From Maniola hyperantus (lineage: Eukaryota; Arthropoda; Insecta; Lepidoptera; Nymphalidae), in the NCBI RefSeq assembly GCF_902806685.2, contig NC_048554.1, positions 12,276,001 to 12,340,000 of the forward strand: a DNA stretch of 64,000 nt, given 5' to 3'. Position numbers and translations under genes: made by a program. The notes below the pieces were generated by a model that worked only from the letters and a program-made list of their open reading frames with translations, ran no database searches and was not told the DNA's origin. Positions 42,673 through 52,322 of this stretch are shown here, in pieces. The stretch's first letter is position 1. Each line of letters starts with the position of its first letter.

Positions 42673-43045
42673 AAAGGAGATTGCCCATTTTCTTAGGAGC
42701 TTTGGGCCCCCCCTAATATAATTGTTATGTCACCATGGTTTTAATTTTATTTTGTAGACAAATAATTAACTCTTTATATTCTGCAAACGATTTCTATTTA
42801 TTCACCCAGGTTATAAAGAAATCTTATTTTTTATATTGCTGATATTGAGGTTATATTTAATTAATACTTCTTCAAAATAAATGCATGTCTACGATTCTAA
42901 CTGTAATTGTGGATATTTTCAATAATAGAGTGAAAAAAAGTCGTAATAAAACATAATCGTAAAAAAATAACACATTTTTTAAAAATTTAATTTTAGTTTC
43001 GACACGATGCCACAAAAGAGGGCCCGTTCACGGGCGATCTCCTTT
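42673..43045 (-). mobile_element. 373-bp TIR element (AAAGGAGAT ends), copy 2
   Basis: Inverse of 8248-8616 over its full length. Here the ends are better preserved (aaaggagattgccc / gggcgatctccttt). CAC flanks both sides. Confidence 0.85.
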
Positions 43046-43242
43046 CACTTTTTTTAAATCCCCTATTTTTAACACCCTCCCGGCCCTCTATGCAGTGATA
43101 GACCAGTCAGTCAGTCAGTTATTCTGTTAGCTTCTGGCTGTGGTGCAGCTGACAGTATACGCGACGGACTGAATGAAACTATAGGTAATAAGAGTACTTT
43201 GTATAGCCACGGATCTCTAAAAAGACTTTTCTATTGTTGCAG

Positions 43243-43473
43243 GTGATATCATGCATATCTGTGTTCTTCATCTGCGTATCGGTGCTATCCTTTTGCCTGA
43301 AGACGCATCCAGACCTGCGGGTGCTGGAGCCTGCAGCCCCGGACGGCTACGACGAGAACAGCACAGCTGTAGCCAGGTCCTGGATAGACAATGGGCAGCC
43401 TCATGTGGCCTTCTTCTATATAGAACTTCTGTGTAATGTGTGGTTCACGATCGAGCTGCTAGTAAGATCTGTG
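43243..43473 (+). CDS. Shawl: Shaw-family K+ channel (Shawl-like), exon encoding S1, S1-S2 loop and S2
   Basis: The 77 codons join in phase 0 to the previous exon (PPAK then VISC). Residues 1-19 form S1 (VISCISVFFICVSVLSFCL), followed by the Shaw-family signature KTHPDLRV. The extracellular S1-S2 loop (about 20-53) carries one N-glycosylation sequon, NST at 39-41. S2 (about 54-74) contains FFYIE with acidic E61, WF at 67-68 where F68 matches the aromatic of the gating-charge transfer centre, then E71 and R75. The acceptor is ttgttgcag and the donor is GTG|gtgagt, close to consensus. The loop is short and lacks the long His-rich insertion I recall for fly Shawl. No frameshift or stop is present. 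A HelA copy begins 33 bp after the donor, at 43506. Confidence 0.93.
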
Positions 43474-43505
43474 GTGAGTCACATTACTTTACTTCTTATT
43501 ATTTA

Positions 43506-43751
43506 CTAGCTTATGCTCGCGACTTCGTCCGCGTGGACTACACAAATTTCAAACCCCTATTTCACCCCCCCTTATGGGTTGATCTTTCAAAAATCCTGTC
43601 TTAGGGGATGCCTACATCATTATAGCTATCTGCATGCCAAATTTCAGCCCGATCCGTCCAGTAGTTTGAGCTGTGCGTTGATAGATCAGTCAGTCAGTCA
43701 GTCAGTCAGTCAGTCAGTCAGTCAGTCACCTTTTCCTTTTATATATTTAGA
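43506..43751 (-). mobile_element. HelA copy 33 bp after the S1-S2 exon donor
   Basis: Plus strand A|ctagcttatgctcgcgactt, long CAGT tract (43687-43728), ttttatatatttaga|T. Confidence 0.9.
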
Positions 43752-43769
43752 TTGCAAAGAGAAGAAAGA

Positions 43770-44110
43770 CTAGCTTATGCTCGCGACTTTGTCCGCGTGG
43801 ACTACAAAAATTTCAAAGCCCTAGTTAATTTTAATCCTGAAAATCGAATAGTTAACACGAGATTTAATAAGCTTTTTTCCTCTTTTAAAAACTGCCCAAG
43901 TGCGAGTCAGGCTCACGCACCGAGGGTTCCGTACTACAATCGTAATTTTTCGACATTTTGCACGATAAATCAAAAACTTGTTATGCATAAAAATAAATAG
44001 AACTCTGTTTTAGAACCTATCGATTAAGCTCTTTCATATGCTACCCCACTTAGTATAGTAATCTTACACTGAAAGTTGAAAATACTAATTATTTGTTCAT
44101 TAACACATAT
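43770..44110. mobile_element. HelA 3' fragment (-) then GTTCC 5' half (+)
   Basis: ctagcttatgctcgcgactt to caaagcccta (43770-43826); then aaactgcccaagtgcgagtc to gttcattaacacat from 43886. Confidence 0.7.
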
Positions 44111-44121
44111 TTTTTTTGCAA

Positions 44122-44310
44122 CTAGCTGCCCCGGCAAACTTCGTACCGCCTAACAGTCGATTCAAATTTTTTAAATTTTTCTCTCCGTTAGAACCATCCC
44201 TTACTTCAAGGAATATTATAAAAAAAGAATTAGCGAAATCGGTTCAGCTGTTTTCGAGATTTGCGATCAGCAATACATTTAGCGATTCATTTTTATATAT
44301 ACAAAATATA
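44122..44310. mobile_element. CTAGCTGCCCCGGCAAACTTC repeat
   Basis: ctagctgccccggcaaactt start; cggttcagctgttttcgaga and ttagcgattcatttttatat end. It has a CTAG-type end but an interior unlike HelA/B/C. Confidence 0.55.
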
Positions 44311-44776
44311 TACTATGCTAATCAGCTCTTAAAATATTTTAAACGTGAATACAAAATAAAATAAGTATTTGTTTAGTATAAAATGAAAATAGGTCTTAGT
44401 TGCCAGTCTAGCGGCTAGTTAGGTCGTCTAAAGGTCAATCTCTAAATTTGTTTAGAGGCATTAATCAGAAATTCCCTAATTACCCACTGGCCGAGATAAC
44501 AAATTAACGACCATCGATATAAATGACAAGATATGCCCAAGCGAACAAAATTTTTCACGGTTTTGGAACCAAATAAATCAGCGCCACCTCTTAGATACTA
44601 ATGAGCGACCCTTTTGAAATCCAGACGTCACTGAGCAATGAGTCGGTGCCATTTTGCTTGTTCAATGGCCCTGTCCTTACGAAGTAATTTATAAGTCGAT
44701 GTTAACGACTTATTTAAATCTTAAAACATGATAACATGATTACCAATTATTTAATGGAGAGAGATTCAGTTCAACG
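44311..44776. other. Unassigned stretch
   Basis: No recognised repeat or coding frame. Confidence 0.4.
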
Positions 44777-44886
44777 ACCTCCCTGGCGCAGTGGTAAGCC
44801 GTGTGGTCTTTATTAGCCGGAGGTCCCCGGTTCAATTCCCGGCAGGGGTTTGTAATTTTGTAATTTCTAAATCTCTAGTCTGGTCT
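44777..44886 (+). mobile_element. SINE-1 head fragment
   Basis: The tRNA-like A box (ctggcgcagtggtaag) and B box (ggttcaattcccggcagggg) are present; the body is truncated after tctagtctggtct. Confidence 0.8.
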
Positions 44887-44918
44887 AACTACATAATTTT
44901 TTGTATGAATATATTATT

Positions 44919-45142
44919 TCTAAATATATAAAAGGAAAAGGTGACTGACTGACTGACTGACTGATCTATCAACGCACAGCCCAAACTACTGGACGGATCG
45001 GGCTGAAATTTGGCATGCAGATAGCTGTTATGACGTAGGCATCCGCTAAGAAAAGATTTTTGTAAATTCAACCTCTAAGGGGGAGAAATAGGGGTTCGAA
45101 ATTTGTGTAGTCCACGCGGACGAAGTCGCGAGCATAAGCTAG
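44919..45142 (+). mobile_element. HelA copy
   Basis: TCTAAATATATAAAAGG to gcataagctag then T; short TGAC tract. Confidence 0.85.
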
Positions 45143-45487
45143 TTCAATCAAAAAATTACTTCGATCCGTTGCTCCGTTGAGGCGTGAAGAAACAAACGCA
45201 CTTTCACGATTTGGTAATGTACGAAAACTCGAGTTTAATTAAATAAAATAAACTTTCAATGGACGGTCGCATTTCAATTTCAAATTATTGACTCATTAAT
45301 GAGCGGTCCATAAAATGTATTACTGAATGAATGAGTGAATGAATTATTTGAATAATTCGAGGGCTGAAACCGCGCCCGAATTTGTTTTCGTACAGCTATC
45401 GATTGATCGGGATTGAATTTCAAATGATTAGATTAAAAGGGGTTTATTCGTATTGCGCTCCAGATAAACGTTGTTTTAATAATATCA
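45143..45487. other. Unassigned stretch
   Basis: Only a 40-bp HelB-like remnant (aattacttcgatccgttgct) right after the HelA end; otherwise nothing recognised. Confidence 0.4.
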
Positions 45488-45738
45488 TGATCACGTAAAG
45501 AAACTCCAAGCATAAGTCTCTCCATCGCCCGCTGAACGACTCTAAGCTTTCTTATGAGGCCCATAGTTAGCGAACATGTCTCGGATCCATTTATGTCATC
45601 ACTTTCAACACGCACTTTTCGAAGACTTTGGTCTTCAAGCACTGAGAAATTTTGGACAAGAAGACATCTCGAAGCTTCCTGAACGCTGCCCAACCGAGTT
45701 GGATTCGGCGGTTGACCTATTTCTCGAAATTGAGATTT
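45488..45738 (-). pseudogene. RTE-type LINE ORF2 fragment
   Basis: tcacgtaaagaaactccaag, atgaggcccatagttagcga, ttcgaagactttggtcttca and ccaaccgagttggattcggc are the inverse of 30598-30850. It preserves the join that is broken by a MITE at 14388. Confidence 0.8.
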
Positions 45739-45984
45739 CGAGAACATCGAGATTGATTGGTTAATATTCAAATGAGAACCAAACTGCGTTGGTATGGAGC
45801 GAGTGACGGAGGGTCTCTGGTTAAACTCCGCCCTTTACCAGATTAACAGTTCATTGCATATGTACATAATTATTACAGAAATTCTATGCAAATACAGATG
45901 TGAGTTAAAGTTAAAGGTCGTAAGGTCAAACATTACATTACATTGGTCCGTTCTTCATACATTAAGCTTTATGCTTAGAGATAA

Positions 45985-46191
45985 ACTGGATTGTGCTCGC
46001 GTCTTCGTCAGCGTGGACTACACAAATTTCACCCGCTCACGGGTTGAATTTTCAAAAATCCATTCTTAGCGGATATAACGTCATAATAGCTATCTGCATG
46101 CCAAATTTCAGCCCGATCCGTCCAGTAAATTGAGCTATGCGTTGATAGATCAATCAGTCAGTTAGTCTCCTTTTCCTTTTATACATTTAGA
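45985..46191 (-). mobile_element. HelA copy, diverged 3' end
   Basis: gtgctcgcgtcttcgtcagc, then interior to cctttt(c)cttttatacatttaga. Confidence 0.75.
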
Positions 46192-46209
46192 TTTGTTAAG
46201 TATTGATAA

Positions 46210-46591
46210 CTAGATAATGCCCGCGACTTAGTCCGCTTGGATTTAGGTTTTTAAAAATCCTGTGGAAACTCTTCAATTTTCCGGGATGCAAGCTATCCCC
46301 AGTGGCGTGCAATTCATAGAGGCGTAAAAGTACTGCTTACCCTAGTTGAAATGACCAGTGCCCATTTTTCTTTATGGCCTGCCATTCAGTAGGTCTATAT
46401 AAGGTGTATCTAAGGCCTATCTTACTAATGCTTACCCTGGCTTCGAACTCTGTGCACGCCACTGGCTATCCCTGTACCAAATTTCGTCAAAATCGGTTGA
46501 ACGGTTGAGCCGTAAAAGGCTAGCAGACAGACGGACAGACAGACATACAGACAGACAGACACACTTTCGCATTTATAGTATTAAGTATGGA
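46210..46591 (-). mobile_element. HelB copy interrupted by a hAT-like MITE
   Basis: ctagataatgcccgcgactt at the 3' end; GACA tract and cgcatttatagtattaagta, tggA then host T at the 5' end. A 165-bp insert lies within. Confidence 0.8.
46300..46464. mobile_element. 165-bp hAT-like MITE with 8-bp target duplication
   Basis: Termini cagtggcgtgca and tgcacgccactg are exact inverted repeats, flanked by GCTATCCC at 46292-46299 and 46465-46472. Removing element and one duplication restores the HelB sequence gcaagctatccctgtacc. Confidence 0.9.
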
Positions 46592-46861
46592 TTACGGTAT
46601 CAAATTTTAATACCGTATCACGTAAGTTCTGATCTTCCTCTCAAGCACGTAAACAGTTCTCTCTCCGTAATAGAATAAATACCTTTGTCTAAAGCGTAAC
46701 AAGTTTCGGCAAACATTGGAGCCAGCGCTTTGGCAAGTTGCCAGTACGTAACTCTCTAACTTGAGTGTTAGAACTGTTATCTATGCCAGCTCACACCTGA
46801 TCCAGAGATAACCGTCGTTAGGTAAACTTTATACAAGCACTTAGCTGCTAAATATTCTTTA

Positions 46862-47245
46862 CTAGCTGATGCCCGCGACTTCGTTTGCGTGGAATTAGGT
46901 TATTAAAAATCCTGTGGGAACTCTTTGGTTTTCCGGGATAAAAAGTAGCTTATGTCACTATCCAGGTCTTTATGTATATAAATAAATAATAAATAAATAA
47001 GCCTACCTCTAATTTTTTTTTTGATATATTTTGTATATATGTACATTTTTTTTCTTCTTTTTTTTTCTTTTTACTTTCTTTCATTTTTTTCAAATTATTA
47101 ATTAATACCTTTTTTTTTGTTTTTTTTTGTTTAATATTGCTTTTTAGGTATATCTAGCTCTAATAATTCAGAGGTCATCCCAAACGCGGGCAAAGGCCTC
47201 CCCCGTTTTCTTCCAGGCAGGTCTTTATGTATACCCATGCAAAAA
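46862..47245 (-). mobile_element. HelB-variant copy interrupted by a LINE
   Basis: ctagctgatgcccgcgactt to ccaggtctttatgtata, then insert, then repeated target and cccatgcaaaaa, the normal HelB continuation. Confidence 0.8.
46979..47217 (-). pseudogene. LINE 3' end with 16-bp target duplication
   Basis: On the - strand the left part reads WKKTGEAFARVWDDL then stop, a LINE ORF2 C-terminus, followed by T-rich sequence and a tail of TTTA units (plus-strand aaataaataataaataa). CAGGTCTTTATGTATA occurs at 46963-46978 and 47218-47233. Confidence 0.85.
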
Positions 47246-47324
47246 GTTAGAGGTGCATGTCCGGGATCGAACCCCCGACCTCCGATTAGGAGGCGAACAT
47301 CCTAACCACTAGGGTATCGCAGCT
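47246..47324 (-). mobile_element. SINE-3 head fragment
   Basis: gttagaggtgcatgtccggg, atcgaacccccgacctccga, cctaaccactagggtatcgc: inverted tRNA-like head only. Confidence 0.8.
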
Positions 47325-47439
47325 TCAGATTTTAATATTTAAACATAATCTCGTTTGCAATTTATTTAGTCTAGAATAACGAAACAATAACTTTCTGTGC
47401 CCTAGGGACAGAACTGTAATTAGATAGTGAAACTAGTAC

Positions 47440-47867
47440 TTTTTAGGGTTCCATACCTCAAAAGGAAAAACAAAACCCCTATAGGATCACTTTGTTGTCT
47501 GTCTGTCTGTCTGTCAAGAAACCTACAGGATAATTCCCGTTGACCTAGAATCGTGAAATTTGGCAGGTAGGTAGGTCTTATAGCAGACATTAGGAGAAAA
47601 TCTGAAAACCGTGAATTTTTGGTTACATCACATAAAAAAAAATTGTGGTCATGAACTAATAATTAGTATTATCAATTATCAAAGTAAGATAACTATATCA
47701 AGTGGGGTATCATATGAAAGGGCTTGTCTTGTGGATTCTAAAACAGATTTTTATTTATTTTTATGAATCATATTTTTTTATTTATCGTGCAAAATGTCGA
47801 AAAAATACGATTGTATTACGGAACCCTCGGTGCGCGAGCCTGACTCGCACTTGGCCAGTTTTTTTTG
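47440..47867 (-). mobile_element. GTTCC-family repeat
   Basis: tagggttccatacctcaaaa to actcgcacttggccagtttt. Confidence 0.8.
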
Positions 47868-47966
47868 TTGGATACTTTCTATTTGAGCAGAATAAGGTCC
47901 TCTTTATGTGGGTAACTTCATTAAATAACTTACTTTGATGTTAAATGAAATGTTTCTCTGTAAATG

Positions 47967-48315
47967 ATGACCTCCGTGGCGCAGTGGTAAGCGCTGTGGT
48001 CTTATTAGTGGGAGGTCCCGGGTTCGATCCCCGGCAGGGGTTTGGAATTTCATAATTTCTAAATTTCTGTTCTGGTCTGGTGGGGGCTTCGGCCGTGGCT
48101 AGTTACCATCCTACCGGCAAAGCCGTGCCGCCAAGCGATTTAGCGTTCCGGTATGATGCCGTGTACAAACATTAAACCCATACCCCTTTGGTATGGGTTA
48201 ATTAAAAATTGCCATACTCCTTTTAGGTTAGTCCGCTTCCATCTAAGATTGCATCATCACTTACCACCAGGTGAGATTGCAGTCAAGGGCTAGCTTGTAT
48301 CTGAATTAAAAAAAA
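47967..48315 (+). mobile_element. SINE-1, full length
   Basis: A box tggcgcagtggtaagcgc, B box ggttcgatccccggcagg, complete body and A tail. About 20 bp near the centre (gtatgggttaattaaaaat) are rearranged. Confidence 0.9.
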
Positions 48316-48581
48316 TATATATAGCTACACTTGCTAACGCACACGATTTCATCCGCGTGGATTTAGCAGTGGGATTTAGGTTTTTGAAATCTCATGGGAA
48401 CTCTTTGATCTTCCGGGATAAAAATTAAAAATCTGAATCTGAAAAGTAAAATACTCTGTTTTTGTCATAAAATAAAATATCGTAGCAACGCGAACGGCCT
48501 ACGCTGCTACGTTACTAATGCTACACGAGTTCATAACTTCGTAGCACACTACCTACGGGCTACGTGTCTTTTGTAGCTTTA

Positions 48582-48702
48582 GTCGGCGACAGTTTGAGAT
48601 GGCATCGGGAAGGGAACGCCAAACACACCCGCGCTGTACGGGTGTGCGGGGCGTCTCCTCGCCTCATACCTGATTGCCATCTCAACCTGTCGCGTATTAT
48701 AG
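48582..48702. mobile_element. GC-rich MITE copy
   Basis: gcgacagtttgagatggcat and gattgccatctcaacctgtc as inverted termini, ggggcgtctcctcgcctcat inside. Confidence 0.8.
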
Positions 48703-48751
48703 ATAACGATATTCTTCTATCTATCAAAGTTCTATCTTCTATCTAATTAGA

Positions 48752-48924
48752 GCCTCAATAGCTCAACGGGTAAAGGAGTGGACTGAAAACCGAAAGGTCG
48801 ACGGTTCAAACCCCGCCCGTTGCACTATTGTCGTACCTACTCCTAGCACAAGCTTGACGCTTAGTTGGAGAGGAAAGGGGAATATTAGTCACTTAACATG
48901 GCTAATATTCTTAAAAAAAAAAAA
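48752..48924 (+). mobile_element. SINE-2 (tRNA-Phe-like head), copy 1
   Basis: The head gcctcaatagctcaacgggt resembles tRNA D-arm sequence, actgaaaacc gives a GAA-like anticodon position, and ggttcaaaccccgcc is the B box. The tail aatattctt then A-run. The anticodon stem does not pair well, so this is a SINE head, not a tRNA gene. Confidence 0.85.
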
Positions 48925-49041
48925 GTATACTGTTACAAAAGGATTACTGACATATCTAATATCAACAAGTATGTATGTACAATCTTAATATTTTAAATAT
49001 GTAAGTATTTTTCTATAACGGATTCCCACCAATCATACTAA

Positions 49042-49272
49042 TCCATACTAATATTATAAATGCGAAAGTGTGTCTGTCTGTCAGTCTGTCTGTCTGTCCG
49101 TCTGTCTGTCTGCTAGCCTTTCACGAACCATCCGTACAACCGATTTTGACGAAATTTGGTACAGCGATAACTTGCATCCAAGGAAAGGACATAGGCTTTT
49201 TATCCCGGAAAACCAAAGAGTTCCCACGGGATTTTTAAAAAGCAAATTCAACGCGGAAAGGCATGAAACTAG
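49042..49272 (+). mobile_element. HelB copy
   Basis: Host A, TCCATACTAATATTATAAAT, TCTG tract, interior; the last 25 bp are altered (caacgcggaaaggcatgaaa) but end CTAG then T. Confidence 0.85.
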
Positions 49273-49443
49273 TCAACATTGAAGACTAGAAAAAAAGAAA
49301 AACAAGGAGACGAAATTGGTAAAAAACGATTAATCAAACTGGATAATTGTCTTCGGCTGCGAAGTTCTACCCCAATTGCTTACTGTCTCTACAATTTTAT
49401 TTATTTGGGCCAAACCGTAAAAGCCTTGGTCATTTCTACATAA

Positions 49444-49628
49444 CTAGCTTATGCCCACGACTTCGTACGCGTGGACTACACAAAGTTCATTTTACTGATT
49501 TATGGGTTGGATTTTCAAAAATCCTTTCTTAGCGGATGCCTAAGTCATAATAGCCATAGCAAGCCCAAATTCAGCCCGATCCGTCCAGTAGTTTGAGCTG
49601 TGCGTTGATAGATCAGTCAGTCAGTGAG
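49444..49628 (-). mobile_element. HelA copy, 5' end missing
   Basis: ctagcttatgcccacgactt to gatcagtcagtcagtg. Confidence 0.8.
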
Positions 49629-49708
49629 ACCGGAAGACTATTGAAACGTGATATGTGTAACCTCATTACATCTGAAGATTCGAAAGAAAAAATAGCGATC
49701 CATATAGA

Positions 49709-49886
49709 GCCTCAATAGCTCAACCGGTAAAGGAGTGGACTGAAAACCGAAAGGTCGACGGTTCAAATCCCGCCCGTTGCACTATTGTCGTACCTACTCC
49801 TAGCACAAGCCTGACGCTTAGTTGGAGAGGAAAGGGGAATATTAGTCATTTAACATTGCTAGTATTCTTATAAAAAAAATAAAAAA
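49709..49886 (+). mobile_element. SINE-2, copy 2
   Basis: gcctcaatagctcaaccggt to gctagtattcttataaaaa; matches copy 1 with few changes (cgaaaggtcgacggttcaaa shared). Confidence 0.85.
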
Positions 49887-49991
49887 TATTGTGTCTGTCA
49901 CTTACACGATTAGCTGTTATCGTTGTAAAAACGTAATGTCTTCTGGTAAACAATAAATTATTAATTATTGATTGAGTTTGTTGGGTGACCC

Positions 49992-50281
49992 ACCTTCTTA
50001 TTATCATTAAAGACCGTGGCATGTGGAAGTCTGTACAAGAGACCTATGTCCAGCAGAGCTATGTCGGTTACTCTGGATTTTCCTCGATAGTTGTCAAAGA
50101 ACATTAAGGAGATAATGGTGAACATGTAACGACTTGTCAAAGTATCGACGAACTTGGGGTCTTATGACGTCGCCGAAGTCTAATTTACCCCGAGAGGCTA
50201 TAAACTACTGAAACCCGTTTACACCATTAGGGAAAGACACCGTTTAGCAATCATATAGTTGGAGAATTGACGTAACTAACC
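49992..50281. other. Short RTE-like join then unassigned sequence
   Basis: agaccgtggcatgtggaagt and acctatgtccagcagagc (RTE +) run into agctatgtcggttactct (RTE -) near 50060. The rest is unassigned. Confidence 0.5.
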
Positions 50282-50410
50282 GCCGTACTCAGAGTCGCTA
50301 ATCGTTACTTAAGATTTAGGTAGTTAAAACGAGACAGATTTATGTGAGAGATATAGCTCTGTCTCGTTTTAACTAAACTTAAGTTACGATTAAGCGACTC
50401 TGAGTACGGC
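50282..50410. mobile_element. 129-bp palindromic MITE (GCCGTACTCAGAGTCGC)
   Basis: gccgtactcagagtcgctaa and its inverse at the right end; cttaa, gttaaaacgagaca and inverse inside. A relative lies at 61596-61707. Confidence 0.85.
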
Positions 50411-50515
50411 TGAAAGAGTTAATAAGTAAGTAGAGAATCATATTGCTGGAGTTTGTGATGCTTGATGTGAATCTGCTTTTCTTAGCTTAATAATCTAAAA
50501 AATAAAAATAAAATT

Positions 50516-50700
50516 TGACTGACTGACTGACTGATCTATCAACGCACAGCTCAAACTGCTGGACGGATCGGACTGTTTGGAATGCAGATAGTCATTATGA
50601 CTTAGGCATCCACTAAGAAAGGATTTTTGAAAATCCAACCCCTAAATCAGTAAAATGAATTTGTGTAGTCCACGCGTACGAAGTCGCGAGCATAAGCTAG
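50516..50700 (+). mobile_element. HelA copy, 5' terminus lost
   Basis: tgactgactgactgactgat to gagcataagctag then T. Confidence 0.8.
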
Positions 50701-51140
50701 TCATTTAAATAATCCTTTATGTACATCTACCTATATTTTCACCAAATATAACCATAGAGCCGGGATATTAGATATTCATGGAAAACTGAGACCAAATGAG
50801 ACTGTTGAGTTAACGTTAACGCGCCTCGGAGCTTCGCCTTAATACAGCTTTAATGAATAATCTTAGCTTTAACGGCGAGTTGACATAAATTATAGTCTGC
50901 ATGTAAGTCCTCCATTGTGTTCTTAAAGGTGTGTGAAATCTGCCAATCCACACTTGGCAAGCGTGGTGAACTGTGCCTAAACCATTCTCATTCTGAGAGG
51001 ATACCGTATTTTTAATAATATTAAGTAGAATACTAAATAGTTTTAAATCCTACATATCAAAAATTGCGAACCGGCAGGATTCGAACCCGCATCTCCTGGG
51101 ATCGCGCCCGACGCTCTAACCACTAAGCTACAGGACGCTT
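50701..51140. mobile_element. SINE-3 fragment and an inverted tRNA-like head
   Basis: 50905-51002 (gttcttaaaggtgtgtgaaa, cattctcattctgagaggat) is SINE-3. 51066-51138 inverted reads a tRNA-like sequence with B box ggttcgaatcc and A-box tagcttagtggttaga; poor anticodon-stem pairing argues for a SINE head or tRNA pseudogene. Confidence 0.6.
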
Positions 51141-51551
51141 GCTGCCAGTGACGAAATTTGTGATATTTTATTTTATTTTATTCGTTTATTAGTAGTGAAC
51201 AGCGATACAGACAATATAATTTTACATAATATCAGACTGAAAATAAGGCCAAATAGGATTACAATTTTGTTTATCAGATTACTTAAAGAGTTATCTATAT
51301 TAATATTATAAAGAGATAATGTCGTTAAGTTTGTTTGTAGGGGGTAATCTCTGAAACTACTTAATCGATTTTGAAAATTCTTTCACCAATAGAAAGCTAC
51401 ATTATTCCTGAGTGACATAGGCTATATTATTATATACACGCAGACGAAGCCGCGGGGATCAGCTAGTTAATTATAAATTTATAACAGTACGTTTGAAGAG
51501 ACCAAATAATTTAAGTAAAAAGAGTAATAACATACATATTATTTTAAGTCA
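51141..51551. other. Unassigned stretch with degraded repeat end
   Basis: 51290-51470 contains a decayed Helitron-like element (attataaagagataatgtcg to cagacgaagccgcggggatc, agctag|t). Otherwise AT-rich and unassigned. Confidence 0.45.
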
Positions 51552-51783
51552 TCTAAATATATAAAAGGAAAAGGTGACTGACTGACTGACTGACTGACTG
51601 ACTGATCTATCAACGCACAGCTCAAACTACTGGACGGATCGGGCTGAAATTTGGCATGCAGCTAGCTATTATGACGTAGGCATCCGCTAAGAAAGGATTT
51701 TTGAAAATTCAATCCCTAAGGGGGTGAAATAGGGGTTCGAAATTTGTGTAGTCCACGCGGACGAAGTCGCGGGCATAAGCTAG
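51552..51783 (+). mobile_element. HelA copy, complete
   Basis: Host A, TCTAAATATATAAAAGG, six TGAC units, hairpin with gggcataagctag, host T. Confidence 0.9.
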
Positions 51784-52322
51784 TTTTAATATATGTATGT
51801 TCACTCAGTAGTGGGTGAACATACATAATCACAAATTTCGTGATCCCAGGAGACGCGGTTTTGATATTATATATTTAAAATTATTTAGAAGTTTCCTTGA
51901 AGTGTAGGTAAAACGCTACAAAAAAATTTATGAAATTATAGTATAGACACTTATGCAAAAACCTACAGACAATAACATAGATAGGTATTCAAGTATTTTA
52001 TTTGCTCAAAAACATGATATAAAAACAAAAATATAGACATTTTAAGCTAAAAAAATAGGGATAATATAATTTAAGAATATTTACCACCGGCCAAATTAAA
52101 CCTGATAAAAATATTACGCCGAGCTTCGTTACGCGCTCTGAATATAAAATGCCCAGCAAAAAAGTGGCGCTGAATTTTAATGTTCACGCTTTAAAATGCC
52201 CACTCGTATCGAATCGCCGAGAAATAAAATATTGGAATAGCGATGGGAAGGAGGACTATTGAAATATAAATAAATGCTCATTTAATTGAAAACATTCGCA
52301 ATCGATTTCAAGGCAATTATTA
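51784..52322. other. Unassigned AT-rich stretch
   Basis: A short motif tttcgtgatcccaggagacg (51838) resembles the tRNA-like repeat at 51066; nothing else recognised. Confidence 0.4.

Larger units (their letters stand above)
30326..43242 (+). other. Intron of channel gene between T1 and S1 exons (12.9 kb)
   Basis: The intron has a GT donor (gtactg) and a ttgcag acceptor and is phase 0. It carries an exon-fragment duplication near its 5' end, two RTE 3' ends, Helitron-like copies including two head-to-tail dimers, palindromic MITEs, SINEs and a LINE 3' end. No internal exon was recognised. Confidence 0.85.

Noticed and set aside
48752..48830. Possible functional tRNA-Phe gene
   Set aside because: The anticodon stem does not pair, a conserved SINE body and tail follow, and the same unit occurs three times.
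51066..51138. Possible tRNA gene on the - strand
   Set aside because: A and B boxes are present but anticodon-stem pairing is poor; more likely a SINE head or pseudogene. A covariance-model scan would decide.
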